Below, one piece after another: positions 38,367-47,479 of a DNA stretch of 64,000 bases (position 1 is its first letter; each line of letters begins with the position of its first letter). The stretch comes from Candidatus Fredericiella danica (lineage in GTDB: Bacteria; Chloroflexota; Anaerolineae; Caldilineales; Caldilineaceae). Both the position numbers and the translations under genes were made by a program. The stretch is taken from NCBI GenBank assembly GCA_016713335.1, contig JADJPH010000006.1:62001-126000 (forward strand), read 5' to 3'. The notes under the pieces are model-generated. The model was not told where the DNA came from. It was given only the letters and a program-made list of their open reading frames with translations, and did no database searches.

Positions 38367-39584
38367 CTAGTTGATAGAACGCCCGATCGGGTTGGCATGG
38401 GTGCTCGCGGTCGATAGGAAAGAGGAACCGCGGCAGACACTTTCATACCACTCAACATAACGTTGGACAGTGTACTGTAGCTGGTGTGGCCGCGCTTTCA
38501 CCAGTCCTGCCCTCCCCATTTGCCCCCACCGCTCGCGTTCTGAGAGAAAAGTGCGGACGGTCCGCGCCAGGTCAGCGGCGTCGTTTGGGGTGAAGAGATA
38601 ACCATTGACCCGATCCTCAACGAGTTCAGGCAGTGCCCGCGCATTGGCCGCGAGGATCGGCAGCCCGGATGACATGGCTTCCAGCGTCGCGATGCTTTGC
38701 AACTCAGCGGAACTGGGCATCACAAATGCGTCTACGCTATTCAGCAGCAGGGGGAGATCGCTACTTGGCACATACCCAGGAAAGGCGATGCGACCATTGG
38801 CCATCGCATTGCGCGCTGATTCGATGAGCAGGTCACGATACATGCCTTTGCCGGCGATGGCGAACTGAAATTCATCACTGTCGAGTTCCGTGGCTGCTTG
38901 AACGAGGGTGTCGAGCCCTTTCTCGCGGTCGACCCGGCCCACATACAAAATGACCGCTCGATCCGGATCAAGTTGGTACTGTGCGCGGATGGCACGCCGA
39001 TCGACTTGAGGTTGCGGGTGGAACTCGTCCTGATCCACACCACACGAAATTGCCGTGACCGGAATCCGGATGTCCTGGTTGCGCAGAATCGCGACCGCGG
39101 TCTCGGTCGGCGTGGTGGCCGCATCGAGTTGATTGAAGACCGTGGTCATATCCTTCCACATCGCCCGATGGACAACCCCTTGCACGCTGCGTGGAATGTA
39201 CAGGTTATTGGACCAGTTTGCCGGGAGAAAATGGTTGGTGCCCACAATATGGAGATTGCGGCGGCGGGCAACGCGCACCACGGTGCGGTTTAGGAAAAAG
39301 TGATCTTGGATATGAATAATGTCAGGTCTGAACTCGGTGATGGTGTCATCCACCCAACCGTCCGAAAAGGCCGTGAAGTTCAGATTATGTCCCAGGTGGA
39401 GCGTGGGCACCGTCTGCACCACGACGCCATTGATCACAGTGCGTTGCGCCAGACCCTTCTCGGAGGGGGCCAGCGCCATGACGTCATGGCCATACCGCAC
39501 GAGACCTTCCGCCAGCCGGATCATAAAGACGGCCTGGCCATTGTCTTTGCGATAGTAGGATTGTCCGGAAAAGAGAACGCGCAT
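38367..39584 (-). CDS. GT4 family glycosyltransferase
   Basis: This 405-residue enzyme has the GT-B fold of glycosyltransferase family 4. The acceptor half begins MRVLFSGQSYYRKDNGQAVF with the glycine-containing loop; the donor half contains VILYVGRVDREKGLDTLVQA, AGKGMYRDLLIESA, FPGYVPSSDLPLLLNSVDAF and the nucleotide-sugar motif SSAELQSIATLEAMSSGLPI (the E-x7-E pair). The nearest functional classes are diacylglycerol or phosphatidylinositol mannosyl/glucosyltransferases. With the adjacent DedA gene this suggests membrane glycolipid synthesis, but the sugar and acceptor are unknown. It starts 32 bases after the DedA gene stops. Confidence 0.9.
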   Translation of the reverse strand: MRVLFSGQSYYRKDNGQAVFMIRLAEGLVRYGHDVMALAPSEKGLAQRTVINGVVVQTVPTLHLGHNLNFTAFSDGWVDDTITEFRPDIIHIQDHFFLNRTVVRVARRRNLHIVGTNHFLPANWSNNLYIPRSVQGVVHRAMWKDMTTVFNQLDAATTPTETAVAILRNQDIRIPVTAISCGVDQDEFHPQPQVDRRAIRAQYQLDPDRAVILYVGRVDREKGLDTLVQAATELDSDEFQFAIAGKGMYRDLLIESARNAMANGRIAFPGYVPSSDLPLLLNSVDAFVMPSSAELQSIATLEAMSSGLPILAANARALPELVEDRVNGYLFTPNDAADLARTVRTFLSERERWGQMGRAGLVKARPHQLQYTVQRYVEWYESVCRGSSFLSTASTHANPIGRSIN

Positions 39585-39616
39585 AAGCAGATAGACTCGA
39601 AACCGGGAGCCGCACC

Positions 39617-40240
39617 CTAGATAGTTGCCTTCTTGACTTCACTGATGCGACGAAACATACGCCGGTACATGGCAAGAAAGATCAGGAACAGCACCACACC
39701 ACCAACCAAGGCAAAGATCTGCAGGCCACGTTCCATGCGGGCAATGTGCTCGCCCAACCGATATCCCGCCAAAACAAGAAACCCGGACCAAATCGGCTCA
39801 ATCACAATACTGACCAAGACCAGCCGGTACCAACTTACATGGGCGAGCCCTGCTGAAACCAGCGTCGGGATGGAGAGCAGTCCCATGGAAAGCTTGGACA
39901 TCAAATACATCTTGACGCCATGCTCTTGCACGCCGGCCTCGAGTTGCTCCAGTTGGTCGCGATGATTGCGCATCCAGCCGATGCGATAGAGCCGGCCGCC
40001 GTGACCCCCAATCCGCCCCAGCCAGTACCAGAATTGATCCGATAGGAAATTGCCAAGTGCGGCCGCAATGAACACAAGTTCCGGGCGGAGGATGCCGGTG
40101 GCAGCCATTGCGCCAGCCACCAGGGTGACGCTTGGCCCCTCCACAAAGACCAGCAGGGTGATCAGGGCATAGCTCCACGCACCCAGGTCAGGCAGGTTTC
40201 CGGTGCGAATCGCCTCCCAAAATCCTTGAATAAACTCCAT
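39617..40240 (-). CDS. DedA/VTT family membrane protein
   Basis: This 207-residue protein has about five hydrophobic segments and the DedA signature. FVEGPSVTLVAGAMAATG near the N-terminus contains the conserved membrane-embedded Glu, followed by AALGNFLSDQFWYWLGRIGG with the conserved Asp and FWYxxGRxxG pattern. The MSKLSMGLLSIPTLVSAGLA segment is typical of the second half. DedA proteins act as lipid scramblases or in proton-dependent homeostasis. It precedes the glycosyltransferase by 32 bases on the same strand, so they are probably co-transcribed. Confidence 0.9.
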   Translation of the reverse strand: MEFIQGFWEAIRTGNLPDLGAWSYALITLLVFVEGPSVTLVAGAMAATGILRPELVFIAAALGNFLSDQFWYWLGRIGGHGGRLYRIGWMRNHRDQLEQLEAGVQEHGVKMYLMSKLSMGLLSIPTLVSAGLAHVSWYRLVLVSIVIEPIWSGFLVLAGYRLGEHIARMERGLQIFALVGGVVLFLIFLAMYRRMFRRISEVKKATI

Positions 40241-40389
40241 GCCACCTACTGGTACCGTTCAGATTGCGATAACCAAATTTTGCGTTTTTATAGCATGGAA
40301 CGGCGCACTCTGTAAACTTGAGGCGCAAGATTCCATACGTTAGCCATTCGGATCAGCGGCGAATCACCGATGAAGCCAGCCCTTGCTGA

Positions 40390-40890
40390 TTACAGTAAGG
40401 CCCATAACTGCCGCGTGAGTTGGGCGTGCCCAATGTGCTGGCTCAGGTGTTCCAGCGCATGCATAACATCATATCGTACCGAGAGGACGACATCGACGCG
40501 CTTTGCATGCGGGCGTGTCTGATTCATCGCGTTCGCATCGATGCTGTCGAGGAAGGCGTGCACCTGCGTCTGCACGCGCCGTGCGCGCTCGCGTAGATAG
40601 TCCGGATCGTGGTTCGCCGGCCCGAATTCATCTTTGCCCTCGTCGCCGTCGACCTGGCTCCACTCTAGCCTGCCAAGCGTCCATTCGGCGCGCCGTAACA
40701 AGTAGATCGTGGAGGACAAACTATGTGCGATCAACCACCCGAGGCTCGCAGCAGGACCACGCCAGGGGCTGCTTTCGAATGGGCGCCACAGTAGCGCTTC
40801 CGGTGGTAGATCGGCGAGCAGTTGCTCAACCTCAACAAACTTCTCATCAAAAAGACGGCGGCAGATTGTCACTTCTGAAGCGTCGTGCAT
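40390..40890 (-). CDS. DinB/YfiT-like four-helix metalloenzyme
   Basis: This 166-residue protein fits the DinB superfamily: a first helix (EKFVEVEQLLADLPPEALLW), a conserved His in LGWLIAHSLSSTIYLL, and a C-terminal HALEHLSQHIGHAQLTRQL that supplies the remaining metal ligands. Members are metal-dependent transferases (thiol-S-transferases) or damage-induced proteins of unknown reaction. The substrate is unknown. It is separated from the DedA gene by about 150 bases and diverges from the Lgt-like gene. No LexA box was recognised upstream. Confidence 0.8.
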   Translation of the reverse strand: MHDASEVTICRRLFDEKFVEVEQLLADLPPEALLWRPFESSPWRGPAASLGWLIAHSLSSTIYLLRRAEWTLGRLEWSQVDGDEGKDEFGPANHDPDYLRERARRVQTQVHAFLDSIDANAMNQTRPHAKRVDVVLSVRYDVMHALEHLSQHIGHAQLTRQLWALL

Positions 40891-41076
40891 AGCGTAAACA
40901 TCCTGTGATCGAATGGCCGAAAGTACAAGGGAGGTATCGTACCACTACCCGTGCGATTGCGCATGTTTCGGTGATGTCAGGATGTTGTCCCAATTTACCC
41001 CTCACGGTGGGAATACGTCATTTGTTGGATGTGGCGTCGGGACGGAAGCGGTAGGGTGTAGGTGGAAAGGAAGCCT

Positions 41077-41876
41077 ATGTTTCCGGATCTCGACATCGGT
41101 CCAATACACACGGCGACCTATGCTGCGGCCTATGCCACGGCACTTTTTGTGGCCATGTTGATGGCATTTCACCGGTTGCGCCGATTGGGGATTGACGCCG
41201 ACCAGGCGCTGTGGTGCCTGACCTTTTCTTTGCTGTTGTCTTTGGCGTGGTGTTGATCAGCAGTGGCGCCCCTGTGATGCTACAGCGCCTGACCACTGGT
41301 CATTGGCCGCGCACCGTAGGCGTCTCGGCCGTTGGGATTGCTGCGGGCGCCGCGGTGGGCGGATATTGGCTGGCTAGAACGACACAGAGGCCGGTAGGAG
41401 CCACGCTCGACGCCGTGGCCCCGGTTTGGCCGCTCTTTCTGGCGATCGGGCGTTTGGGCTGTTTTGCGGCCGGTTGCTGTTGGGGGAAGGAGACCGATTC
41501 CTGGCTTGGGGTCCATTTACGCAACGTACATGGTGACTGGGCTACGCGCTATCCCACGCAGTTGATGAGCGCAGGCGCCAACCTCGCGATCTTTGTGGGT
41601 TTGCTTGCTTTTGAGCGCTACGCACAGCGCCGTCACCGGCGGTCATGGCCCTTCAGCGGCTTCCTCTTTGTGCTTTACATCTTCTGCGCCTCCCTGGAAC
41701 GCTTTGTCTTGGAGTGGATGCGCGGTGACGCGATTCCTGTGTTTGGCGCATGGACTTGGATTCACATCACGACTGCCGGCGGCATGATCGTAGCCGTGAT
41801 GATCGTGCTTTGGTACTTACGGCGTCTGCAACAACTTACGAAGGAAGTGACATTGCCCAATCAGGGCAACGGATGA
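41077..41876 (+). CDS. Prolipoprotein diacylglyceryl transferase-family membrane protein (one frame break)
   Basis: About 265 residues with seven membrane helices. From the ATG at 41077 (site GGAAAGGAAG) the frame reads MFPDLDIGPIHTATYAAAYA and breaks at 41208-41216. The other frame continues LVPDLFFAVVFGVVLISSG and carries the Lgt signature GRLGCFAAGCCWGKETD and the RYPTQL motif. The Cys-rich form of the GRxG motif is typical of Lgt paralogues in Chloroflexota and related phyla, so whether this is the main lipoprotein transferase is open. The break is at CTGTGGTGCC; a two-base removal (or one-base addition) restores one frame. A secreted lipoprotein gene follows 40 bases downstream. Confidence 0.82.
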
Positions 41877-41916
41877 ATCGAAATTCGGCAATAGTGAACA
41901 CAAACAGGGGGTGTCT

Positions 41917-43804
41917 ATGGTTCGGCTACATGCACATGTGAAAGGAGCATGGCGCGGGGAGGCCGGTGGTTACCTGCGCGCCGCACTTGTCGCTGGCGTC
42001 TTTGCCCTGCTCCTGCTGGTGGTGCTGACTACGACCGGCTGTGATAGCTGCTTTATCTCGTCACCAAGTAGTTACCTTGAACATATGTATAACTTGTTAG
42101 TCTATGTCCTAATCTATGGGATGGACGGTTCCGCAACGGCTTCTAGCGTCCAACTGCCGGGTGCGCGCGTTACCCATCAACTCAGCGTGAGCGAAAACCA
42201 GGCGGGCGCCCCAGGCACAGCAGACTGTCTCTACTGGCCCCCGGAAGGCGCCACCAACTTCGTCTTTGGCGACGCGCCGGCGAATCCCAACGGCCCGGCG
42301 CCGTTTGTGTTCGAGGACTTGCCCCTACGGCAGCTCATCGAGGTCAGCTTCAACCTACCCACCCTACCACCCGGGCAGACCAGCATGGAGGCGGTCGAGA
42401 CCTTCCAGTGTGATCCCGGCGTTGGCAGCCCGAGCATTGCGGTCTATACCACCGAAATTGGTGCGGGGGGTGTGGGACCAACGGCGCCTGCCCCGATGGC
42501 GCTTCAAGCCGACCCGGCACTTCCTGAAATTCAGGCCACGGGACCAATGACAGCCTGGACGCTGATGCAATGGGTCGATCCCCCGCCGAATGATCCTTTT
42601 ACGACCGATACATGCCAGCAACTGCTGGATGCGGGCCGCCGCTCCGATGTCTTCCTGGCGGTGCGGCTGCCGCTGCCGGCACATCCGGCCAACGAGTCGG
42701 CCCCGGTAGGGGTGAGTCTGGACCCAGCATCACCGCCCACTGTCATCGTGATGGGCTACGGTCAGGGGACCGTGTTCACCGGTACATTGGCGATGCAACC
42801 GGCACGCGGCACTCAGCTCGCCAATCTGCTCCCGACCGCCCCAGGCAGCACCTGGTTTGCCTTTGGGCTGGATCCGTCCACGCCGGCGACGTGCCCGGAA
42901 GGAATTAATCTCCCGGCGGCTCAATGGGGCGCCAAATTCGAGGGCGACGTCTACTTTGGCAACCTGCCGAACAACTGTGAGGACTGTGTCTTGCCCTTCT
43001 ATGCCTGCTACGAGGGAATGGATCTCGCCAGAGGAAGTTGACGGCATGGGGGTGACAAGTATAGCGGAGAATGGGGTCACCTGTGCCGGTCCGAATAACT
43101 TCGTGGTCGGCTTCAGCGAGTGGCTGCTAGAGGTATCGACCAACACGGCGATCACCTACACGCAACCGATTACGCTGCATCATGGTGTGGCCATCGAGAA
43201 TGGGCTTGGCCCCCAGACCGTCACGGTCTCATATGCCGGCACGTTGCCGGTACAATGGCACCTTTATGGTGGGGACTGGGTAGGCCCGGACCTGGGGGAC
43301 CCGTTACCCCCTACCTTTACCGTGACGGACTGGAAGGATCTGTGGCTGATCTCCGACCCGACGCCTGCGGGCGCGCCGTCCGGTGCGCATACGCTGGCGT
43401 TTACCGTGACGACGGAAATGACCCCGACCTCACGCTGGATTGCAGATAACCTCTGGTTGGGACCCTGGACGCCACCCCCGCCCGCACCTTGCGGGGCATT
43501 GGCTAATCTGCAGGTGAGTGGCGCCAATGCGGCGCCGGGTGAGGCGTTGCAGTTGACCGCCACGGCCAGCCCCATCACCGCGACAACGCCCTACAGTTAC
43601 ACGTGGCGCAGCGCGGGGCAGCCGACGGCGATGCACCCGTACCGGTACTACACCGATACGGTCACCTACACGTGGCCGGATGCGGGGGTCTACACGGTGA
43701 CGGTGGCGGTCGAGAACTGCGGCGGCGTGCGCACGGCAGTGCAGACGGTGCGGGTTGGCGAGGAGGAGAAGAAGATCTTCGTGCCGTTTGCGAAGAAGGA
43801 GTAA
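41917..43804 (+). CDS. Secreted lipoprotein-like protein with C-terminal PKD-type domain (one frame break)
   Basis: About 628 residues. The N-terminus has a hydrophobic helix (AALVAGVFALLLLVVLTTTGC) ending in a possible lipobox TTGC. The middle region is beta-rich with paired Cys and no recognised family. The C-terminal 90 residues are PKD-like (LQVSGANAAPGEALQLTATA, YSYTWRSAGQ, TVTYTWPDAGVYTVTVAVEN). It ends EEEKKIFVPFAKKE, similar to other exported proteins here. The frame is open 41911-43041 and 42857-43804. A one-base correction near 43013-43018 gives ACYEGWISPEEVDG. A strong AGGGGGTG site precedes the ATG at 41917. It may depend on the Lgt-like enzyme just upstream. Confidence 0.72.
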
Positions 43805-43869
43805 GGGAGATGATTGGAGATCAGAGAGTAGAGATTGGTATACCCGCTCCGCTGTGAGCGTGTCTGACG

Positions 43870-44466
43870 GACGCCTGCCCATCCCGTGAGGGCAGGCGTC
43901 CATCAGAGCACCATCCCGTCAGGGTGGTGATCCCCCCGTCCCTCCGTCCGTCAGAGCACCATCCGTAGGGTGGTAAGAGTCCACCAGTCACCGTCCGTAC
44001 GCCACCACCCGTCAGCGTGTCCAGGTCAGCCAAGCACCAGCCCGCAGGGTGGCTGATCTCCGGACGCTTTCCCCCGTCCAGCAGAGCACCATCCCGTCAG
44101 GATGGTGTCGACGGGCCTCCACCGGTGCCCCAGAGGCCGTCAGAGCACCATCGAACGTCAGGGTGGTCCGTGATTGACACGCCCAGGCCGGGTCGAGCAC
44201 CACCCTCAGGGTGGTGCCGACGGGGCCGGAGGGCGCCGGGTGTGCGGCACGGGAGCGCCCGCCGCCCCGCAGGGCCAGAGCCCACCCAGGGAAGCGCTCG
44301 GCCAATGCCCCAAGCGTCCTTGTCGCGAAATCTGCTCACTCGGTGCTTCAACTCTGCGACGGAATTTTTGGCTGTTCCTTTGCGGCTTTGCGGCGTGGCT
44401 GGTGTCCACCGGAGGTAGCTTGAAGACAGTCGGGGAGAAACACCACCCTCACGGGTTGGTGCTCTG
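43870..44466. repeat. Array of at least eight hairpin-forming intergenic repeats
   Basis: The gene-free stretch 43805-44526 is dominated by variants of the unit GAGCACCATCCCGTCAGGGT (then GGT), which folds as ACCATCC-loop-GGGTGGT. Units start near 43905, 43952, 44034, 44084, 44142 and 44195, with an inverted one at about 44440-44466. A different hairpin, GACGCCTGCCC (43870-43880) with GGGCAGGCGTC (43890-43900), heads the array. Spacers vary (about 20-60 bases), and the units are not conserved like a CRISPR array. A further inverted copy is at 56783-56812. No open frame in this stretch looks real. Confidence 0.8.
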
Positions 44467-44516
44467 ACAGAGGCGCTGACAGACGGGGTTTCAATTAGTC
44501 AGAGCGCGGAGTAGAG

Positions 44517-44542
44517 GCGGCGGCGATCAAGATTGCCGCCGC
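44517..44542 (-). terminator. GC hairpin at the 3' end of the lipase gene
   Basis: GCGGCGGC (44517-44524) pairs with GCCGCCGC (44535-44542) over a ten-base loop that contains the lipase stop codon. No T-tract is present, so its role as a terminator is tentative. Confidence 0.4.
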
Positions 44543-45781
44543 GCCGCGGTCGCAACCAGGCGATTAACGACTCGAATGGCCCCGTACACGCCAACGGTGA
44601 TCTCGGTCTGAAGCTGCTCTACTTGCTTCGACACGGGCGCAACGACCGGGAACCTGGCCAGCATTGCGTATGGCCGCCGCGCGATGGCAAGATGAACATT
44701 GCCGATCTTCTGAACTGCCACATCGACGACGTCCCGCGCCAAATCTTTTGCGCCATGAAGCTGGCGAACTGTCTCAGTCTCCATTGTCCACCACCCCACC
44801 GGTTCGTTGCCTGCATTGTTGAGAAATCTTGTGAAACACTGCCGGATCATGCGCCAGCCGCAGATGATGGATGCCCGGCAACACGTCGATCTCAGCCGGG
44901 GGCGCCTGTTCATCCCCAGCCCAGGCCGTTGCGGCGCTCGAACCGCCTTTCGCCGAACGCTGGCGCACCAGCCCGTCACCAAAGAGGACTGAGGCTGCGT
45001 GCGCCGTATCACCATGAAGTGTGCCGACGATCAGATAGTGGCGCGCATGGCCAAGCCAGGGCGCAGACTGTCCGTCGTGGTGCAACGGTGCACCATGACG
45101 CAGATCCTTGACCCCCTGGCTGCGCGCATTGAGCGCATCACCGATCAATTGTGTGACCGGGTTCCGCGCGGCTTGCATCACGTCAGTGGTCCAATGCGCG
45201 AACTTTGCCAGCGGGGCACCTTCGTGGGGGCTGGCCAGATAAAAGACACGGCGCACCCGCTCAACCCAGCCCGCCTGCCGACTAGCCCCATAATGACAGG
45301 CACTGCGAATCACCAATCCACCCATGCTGTGCCCGATCAGCACGATCTCGGTGACGGGCGTTGGATAGTTGCTCAGCAAGCGATTCAGCAGCGTTGCAAA
45401 GTGCGCACCATTTTCGGCGAGCGCCAGACCCGTGTTGTAGCGGAGATAGAAGGGGGTATATCCGTGCTCGCGGTGCAGACCCTCTCCGTAGGTGGTTGTC
45501 AATGCTGGGTCGCCGGGTTCTGGATATTGCCAGATGCCTTCATGGCAACCGAGGCCATGAACCAGGATCACCAAACGTCCAGTCGTGTCTGGGTGTACGC
45601 TGCGCAACGCGTCAGGCGTGATGGATAGAGGGCGCCCCGCATGCCGCAGGGCCATGTCGGTCGCCAGACCGTTCTCGCTGTCACGCAAATAGTCGCCGAA
45701 GAAGCCGTTCACCAGACTGATGCCCCATTTCGTCAATGCTTGTGTACGGGGAATAGAAGACGATTCAGTGCGTTCGGCCAC
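44527..45781 (-). CDS. Alpha/beta-hydrolase (triacylglycerol lipase/esterase-like), one frame break
   Basis: About 415 residues. The alpha/beta-hydrolase domain has LVILVHGLGCHEGIWQYP (oxyanion loop), the nucleophile elbow IVLIGHSMGGLVIRS with Ser as catalytic residue, and VFYLASPHEGAPLAKFAHW. The catalytic His is likely in GIHHLRLAHDPAVF. The C-terminal region runs in a second frame (44527-44840): TRFLNNAGNEPVG, then WTMETETVRQLHGAKDLARD. The break is near 44832-44836. The start is uncertain: a GTG at 45781 is the best guess because the upstream extension to 45907 looks non-coding. No secretion signal is visible. It diverges from the GH172 gene. Confidence 0.75.
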
Positions 45782-45826
45782 GATAGACAAAGCCCCAGTC
45801 AAAAAAGCGAGTTCACAAAAATCAGC

Positions 45827-45870
45827 CAATGTACAGTAAGATTCTAAGCGCAATACCCCGCAATGTACAG
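45827..45870. promoter_or_regulatory. Direct repeat CAATGTACAG between lipase and GH172 genes
   Basis: CAATGTACAG occurs at 45827-45836 and again at 45861-45870, 34 bases apart, in the only gap between these divergent genes. Its core TGTACA is self-complementary. This could be a pair of regulator sites, but no regulator is linked to it. Confidence 0.35.
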
Positions 45871-45905
45871 CCCGGTCAGCACAGACACACAATCGAGGGA
45901 GTACC

Positions 45906-46976
45906 ATGAGTCATTTCAACGGATTAGGGATGCACCTTGGCAACCTGGCGCGCCTGTCGCCTGCCAAAACCCGCTCGATCAGCCCGGAAAACTTCACAGG
46001 CGCCAAAGGTGGGGGCGGACTGGCGACAGCGGGCACAGGTGCGCATGCCGCGCGTGATCTGGGACCCGGCTGGAAGCTCTCGCCCTCGGTGGTCATCGCA
46101 GCAGGTGAAACCTTCACGCTGGCGGACATCGAAGGCCCAGGCGCAATCCAGCAAATCTGGATGACCCCGACGGGTCACTGGCGCTTCAATGTCCTGCGCG
46201 TCTATTGGGATGGCGCGGAACAGCCGTCCATCGAATGCCCGGTGGGCGACTTCTTCGCCTGTGGATGGGGTGAATTCGCCCAGGTGAGTTCGCTGGCGGT
46301 TGGGGTGAACCCGGGCAGCGGGCTCAACTGCTATTGGGAGATGCCGTTCCGCCGGCGCTGCCGGATCACGATGACCAACATCGCCGACGTCGCCATGACG
46401 CTCTATTATCAGATCAACTACGTGCTGACCGAGGTGCCCGACGACGTCGCCTACTTCCACGCCCAGTTTCGCCGCACGGATCCGACGCGTTACAAGGACG
46501 TATACACGATCTTGGACGGCGTTGCGGGGCAAGGACAATACGTGGGCACTTATCTGGCATGGGGAACCAACAACAATGGTTGGTGGGGTGAGGGTGAAAT
46601 CAAGTTCTATCTGGATGGCGACACCGCACCTACCATTTGTGGCACAGGCACCGAAGATTACTTCTGCGGCGCCTACAATTTTGATCCAAGCCCGCAGCAT
46701 AACGAGGGATACGTCACCTACACCGGGCCTTATAGCGGCTTTCCCCAGGTGATCCGGCCCAACACAGACTATCGCACCCAAATGCGCTTTGGCATGTATC
46801 GCTGGCACATTGTTGACCCGATTCGCTTTGAGCAGGATCTGCGCGTCACGATTCAGGTGCTGGGCTGGCGCAGCGGTGGTCGCTATCTACCGCTCCAAGA
46901 CGACATCGCGTCGGTGGCCTACTGGTATCAGACCCTGCCCACCCAACCCCTTCCCGCCGTTGCCTGGCAAAGATGA
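45906..46976 (+). CDS. GH172 (DUF2961) glycoside hydrolase-like protein
   Basis: This 356-residue protein matches the DUF2961/GH172 family, whose characterised members hydrolyse or transfer fructofuranose and arabinofuranose residues. Family marks are SISPENFTGAKGGGGLAT near the N-terminus, GPGAIQQIWMTPTGHWRF, YWEMPFRRRCRITMTN, and GTGTEDYFCGAYNF with the conserved acidic residues. No signal peptide is seen, so it is predicted to be cytoplasmic. The start follows GAGGGAGTACC. It stands alone apart from the divergent lipase; the sugar kinase at 49194-50780 could belong to the same sugar economy, but that is inference. Confidence 0.87.
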   Translation: MSHFNGLGMHLGNLARLSPAKTRSISPENFTGAKGGGGLATAGTGAHAARDLGPGWKLSPSVVIAAGETFTLADIEGPGAIQQIWMTPTGHWRFNVLRVYWDGAEQPSIECPVGDFFACGWGEFAQVSSLAVGVNPGSGLNCYWEMPFRRRCRITMTNIADVAMTLYYQINYVLTEVPDDVAYFHAQFRRTDPTRYKDVYTILDGVAGQGQYVGTYLAWGTNNNGWWGEGEIKFYLDGDTAPTICGTGTEDYFCGAYNFDPSPQHNEGYVTYTGPYSGFPQVIRPNTDYRTQMRFGMYRWHIVDPIRFEQDLRVTIQVLGWRSGGRYLPLQDDIASVAYWYQTLPTQPLPAVAWQR

Positions 46977-47023
46977 GCTAGAAATCATCTAACGGCGTCG
47001 TACAGGGTGTTTCTGGTCACGGT

Positions 47024-47386
47024 CTACTGTTTGTATGTGAGCGCACCATCAGATCCGACCACGATATTGACGACCACGCCGCGCATGTCTGTTGTGGTAG
47101 ACCCTACCTGCCCTGCGACGACCGTGCCATCCTCCAGGAAACCGTCGACGGCAAACACGCCACCTGCAATCGGCGCAAAGATCACCGTCTTTGCCGTATT
47201 GTCCTCAATCGTCCCCAATGGATAGACATCGCTGCCCACGGTCACCGTAATCATCGGGATCGCCTGCTGCGATTGGTTGACAACGGCGACGCGGTTCTGC
47301 GCCAGGGACATGCTCACCCAAATCACCAGCAGGATTGCCGCAAGGACAACCGAGCCGATCACGACAAGCACTTTCCTATTCTTCAT
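47024..47386 (-). CDS. Small membrane-anchored exported protein of unknown function
   Basis: This 120-residue protein has a basic N-terminus and one hydrophobic helix (VLVVIGSVVLAAILLVIWVS), then a beta-rich extracytoplasmic domain (VAVVNQSQQAIPMITVTVGS, TAKTVIFAPIAGGVFAV, VVVNIVVGSDGALTYKQ). No Cys or catalytic motif is present. The fold resembles small domains seen in Chloroflexota envelope proteins, but I do not recognise the family. It is convergent with GH172 and lies downstream of the S1P-lyase-like gene with a gap of 93 bases. Confidence 0.65.
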   Translation of the reverse strand: MKNRKVLVVIGSVVLAAILLVIWVSMSLAQNRVAVVNQSQQAIPMITVTVGSDVYPLGTIEDNTAKTVIFAPIAGGVFAVDGFLEDGTVVAGQVGSTTTDMRGVVVNIVVGSDGALTYKQ

Positions 47387-47479
47387 GGAGGGAAAACTCC
47401 TATTTCAACGATGCGAACCGGGGGTGCGGCGTCTGCCGCCGCGCCAAATCTTCGCACGGCGGGCGCAGCCTGTCAAAGG

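Noticed and set aside
43905..44218. Regularly recurring 20-25 base units that could be taken for a CRISPR array
   Set aside because: Units differ in sequence and length, spacers vary from about 20 to 60 bases, the units are strong hairpins and no cas gene is nearby.
43821..44423. Several short open frames across the repeat array
   Set aside because: They are translations of the hairpin repeats in different frames and have no ribosome sites.
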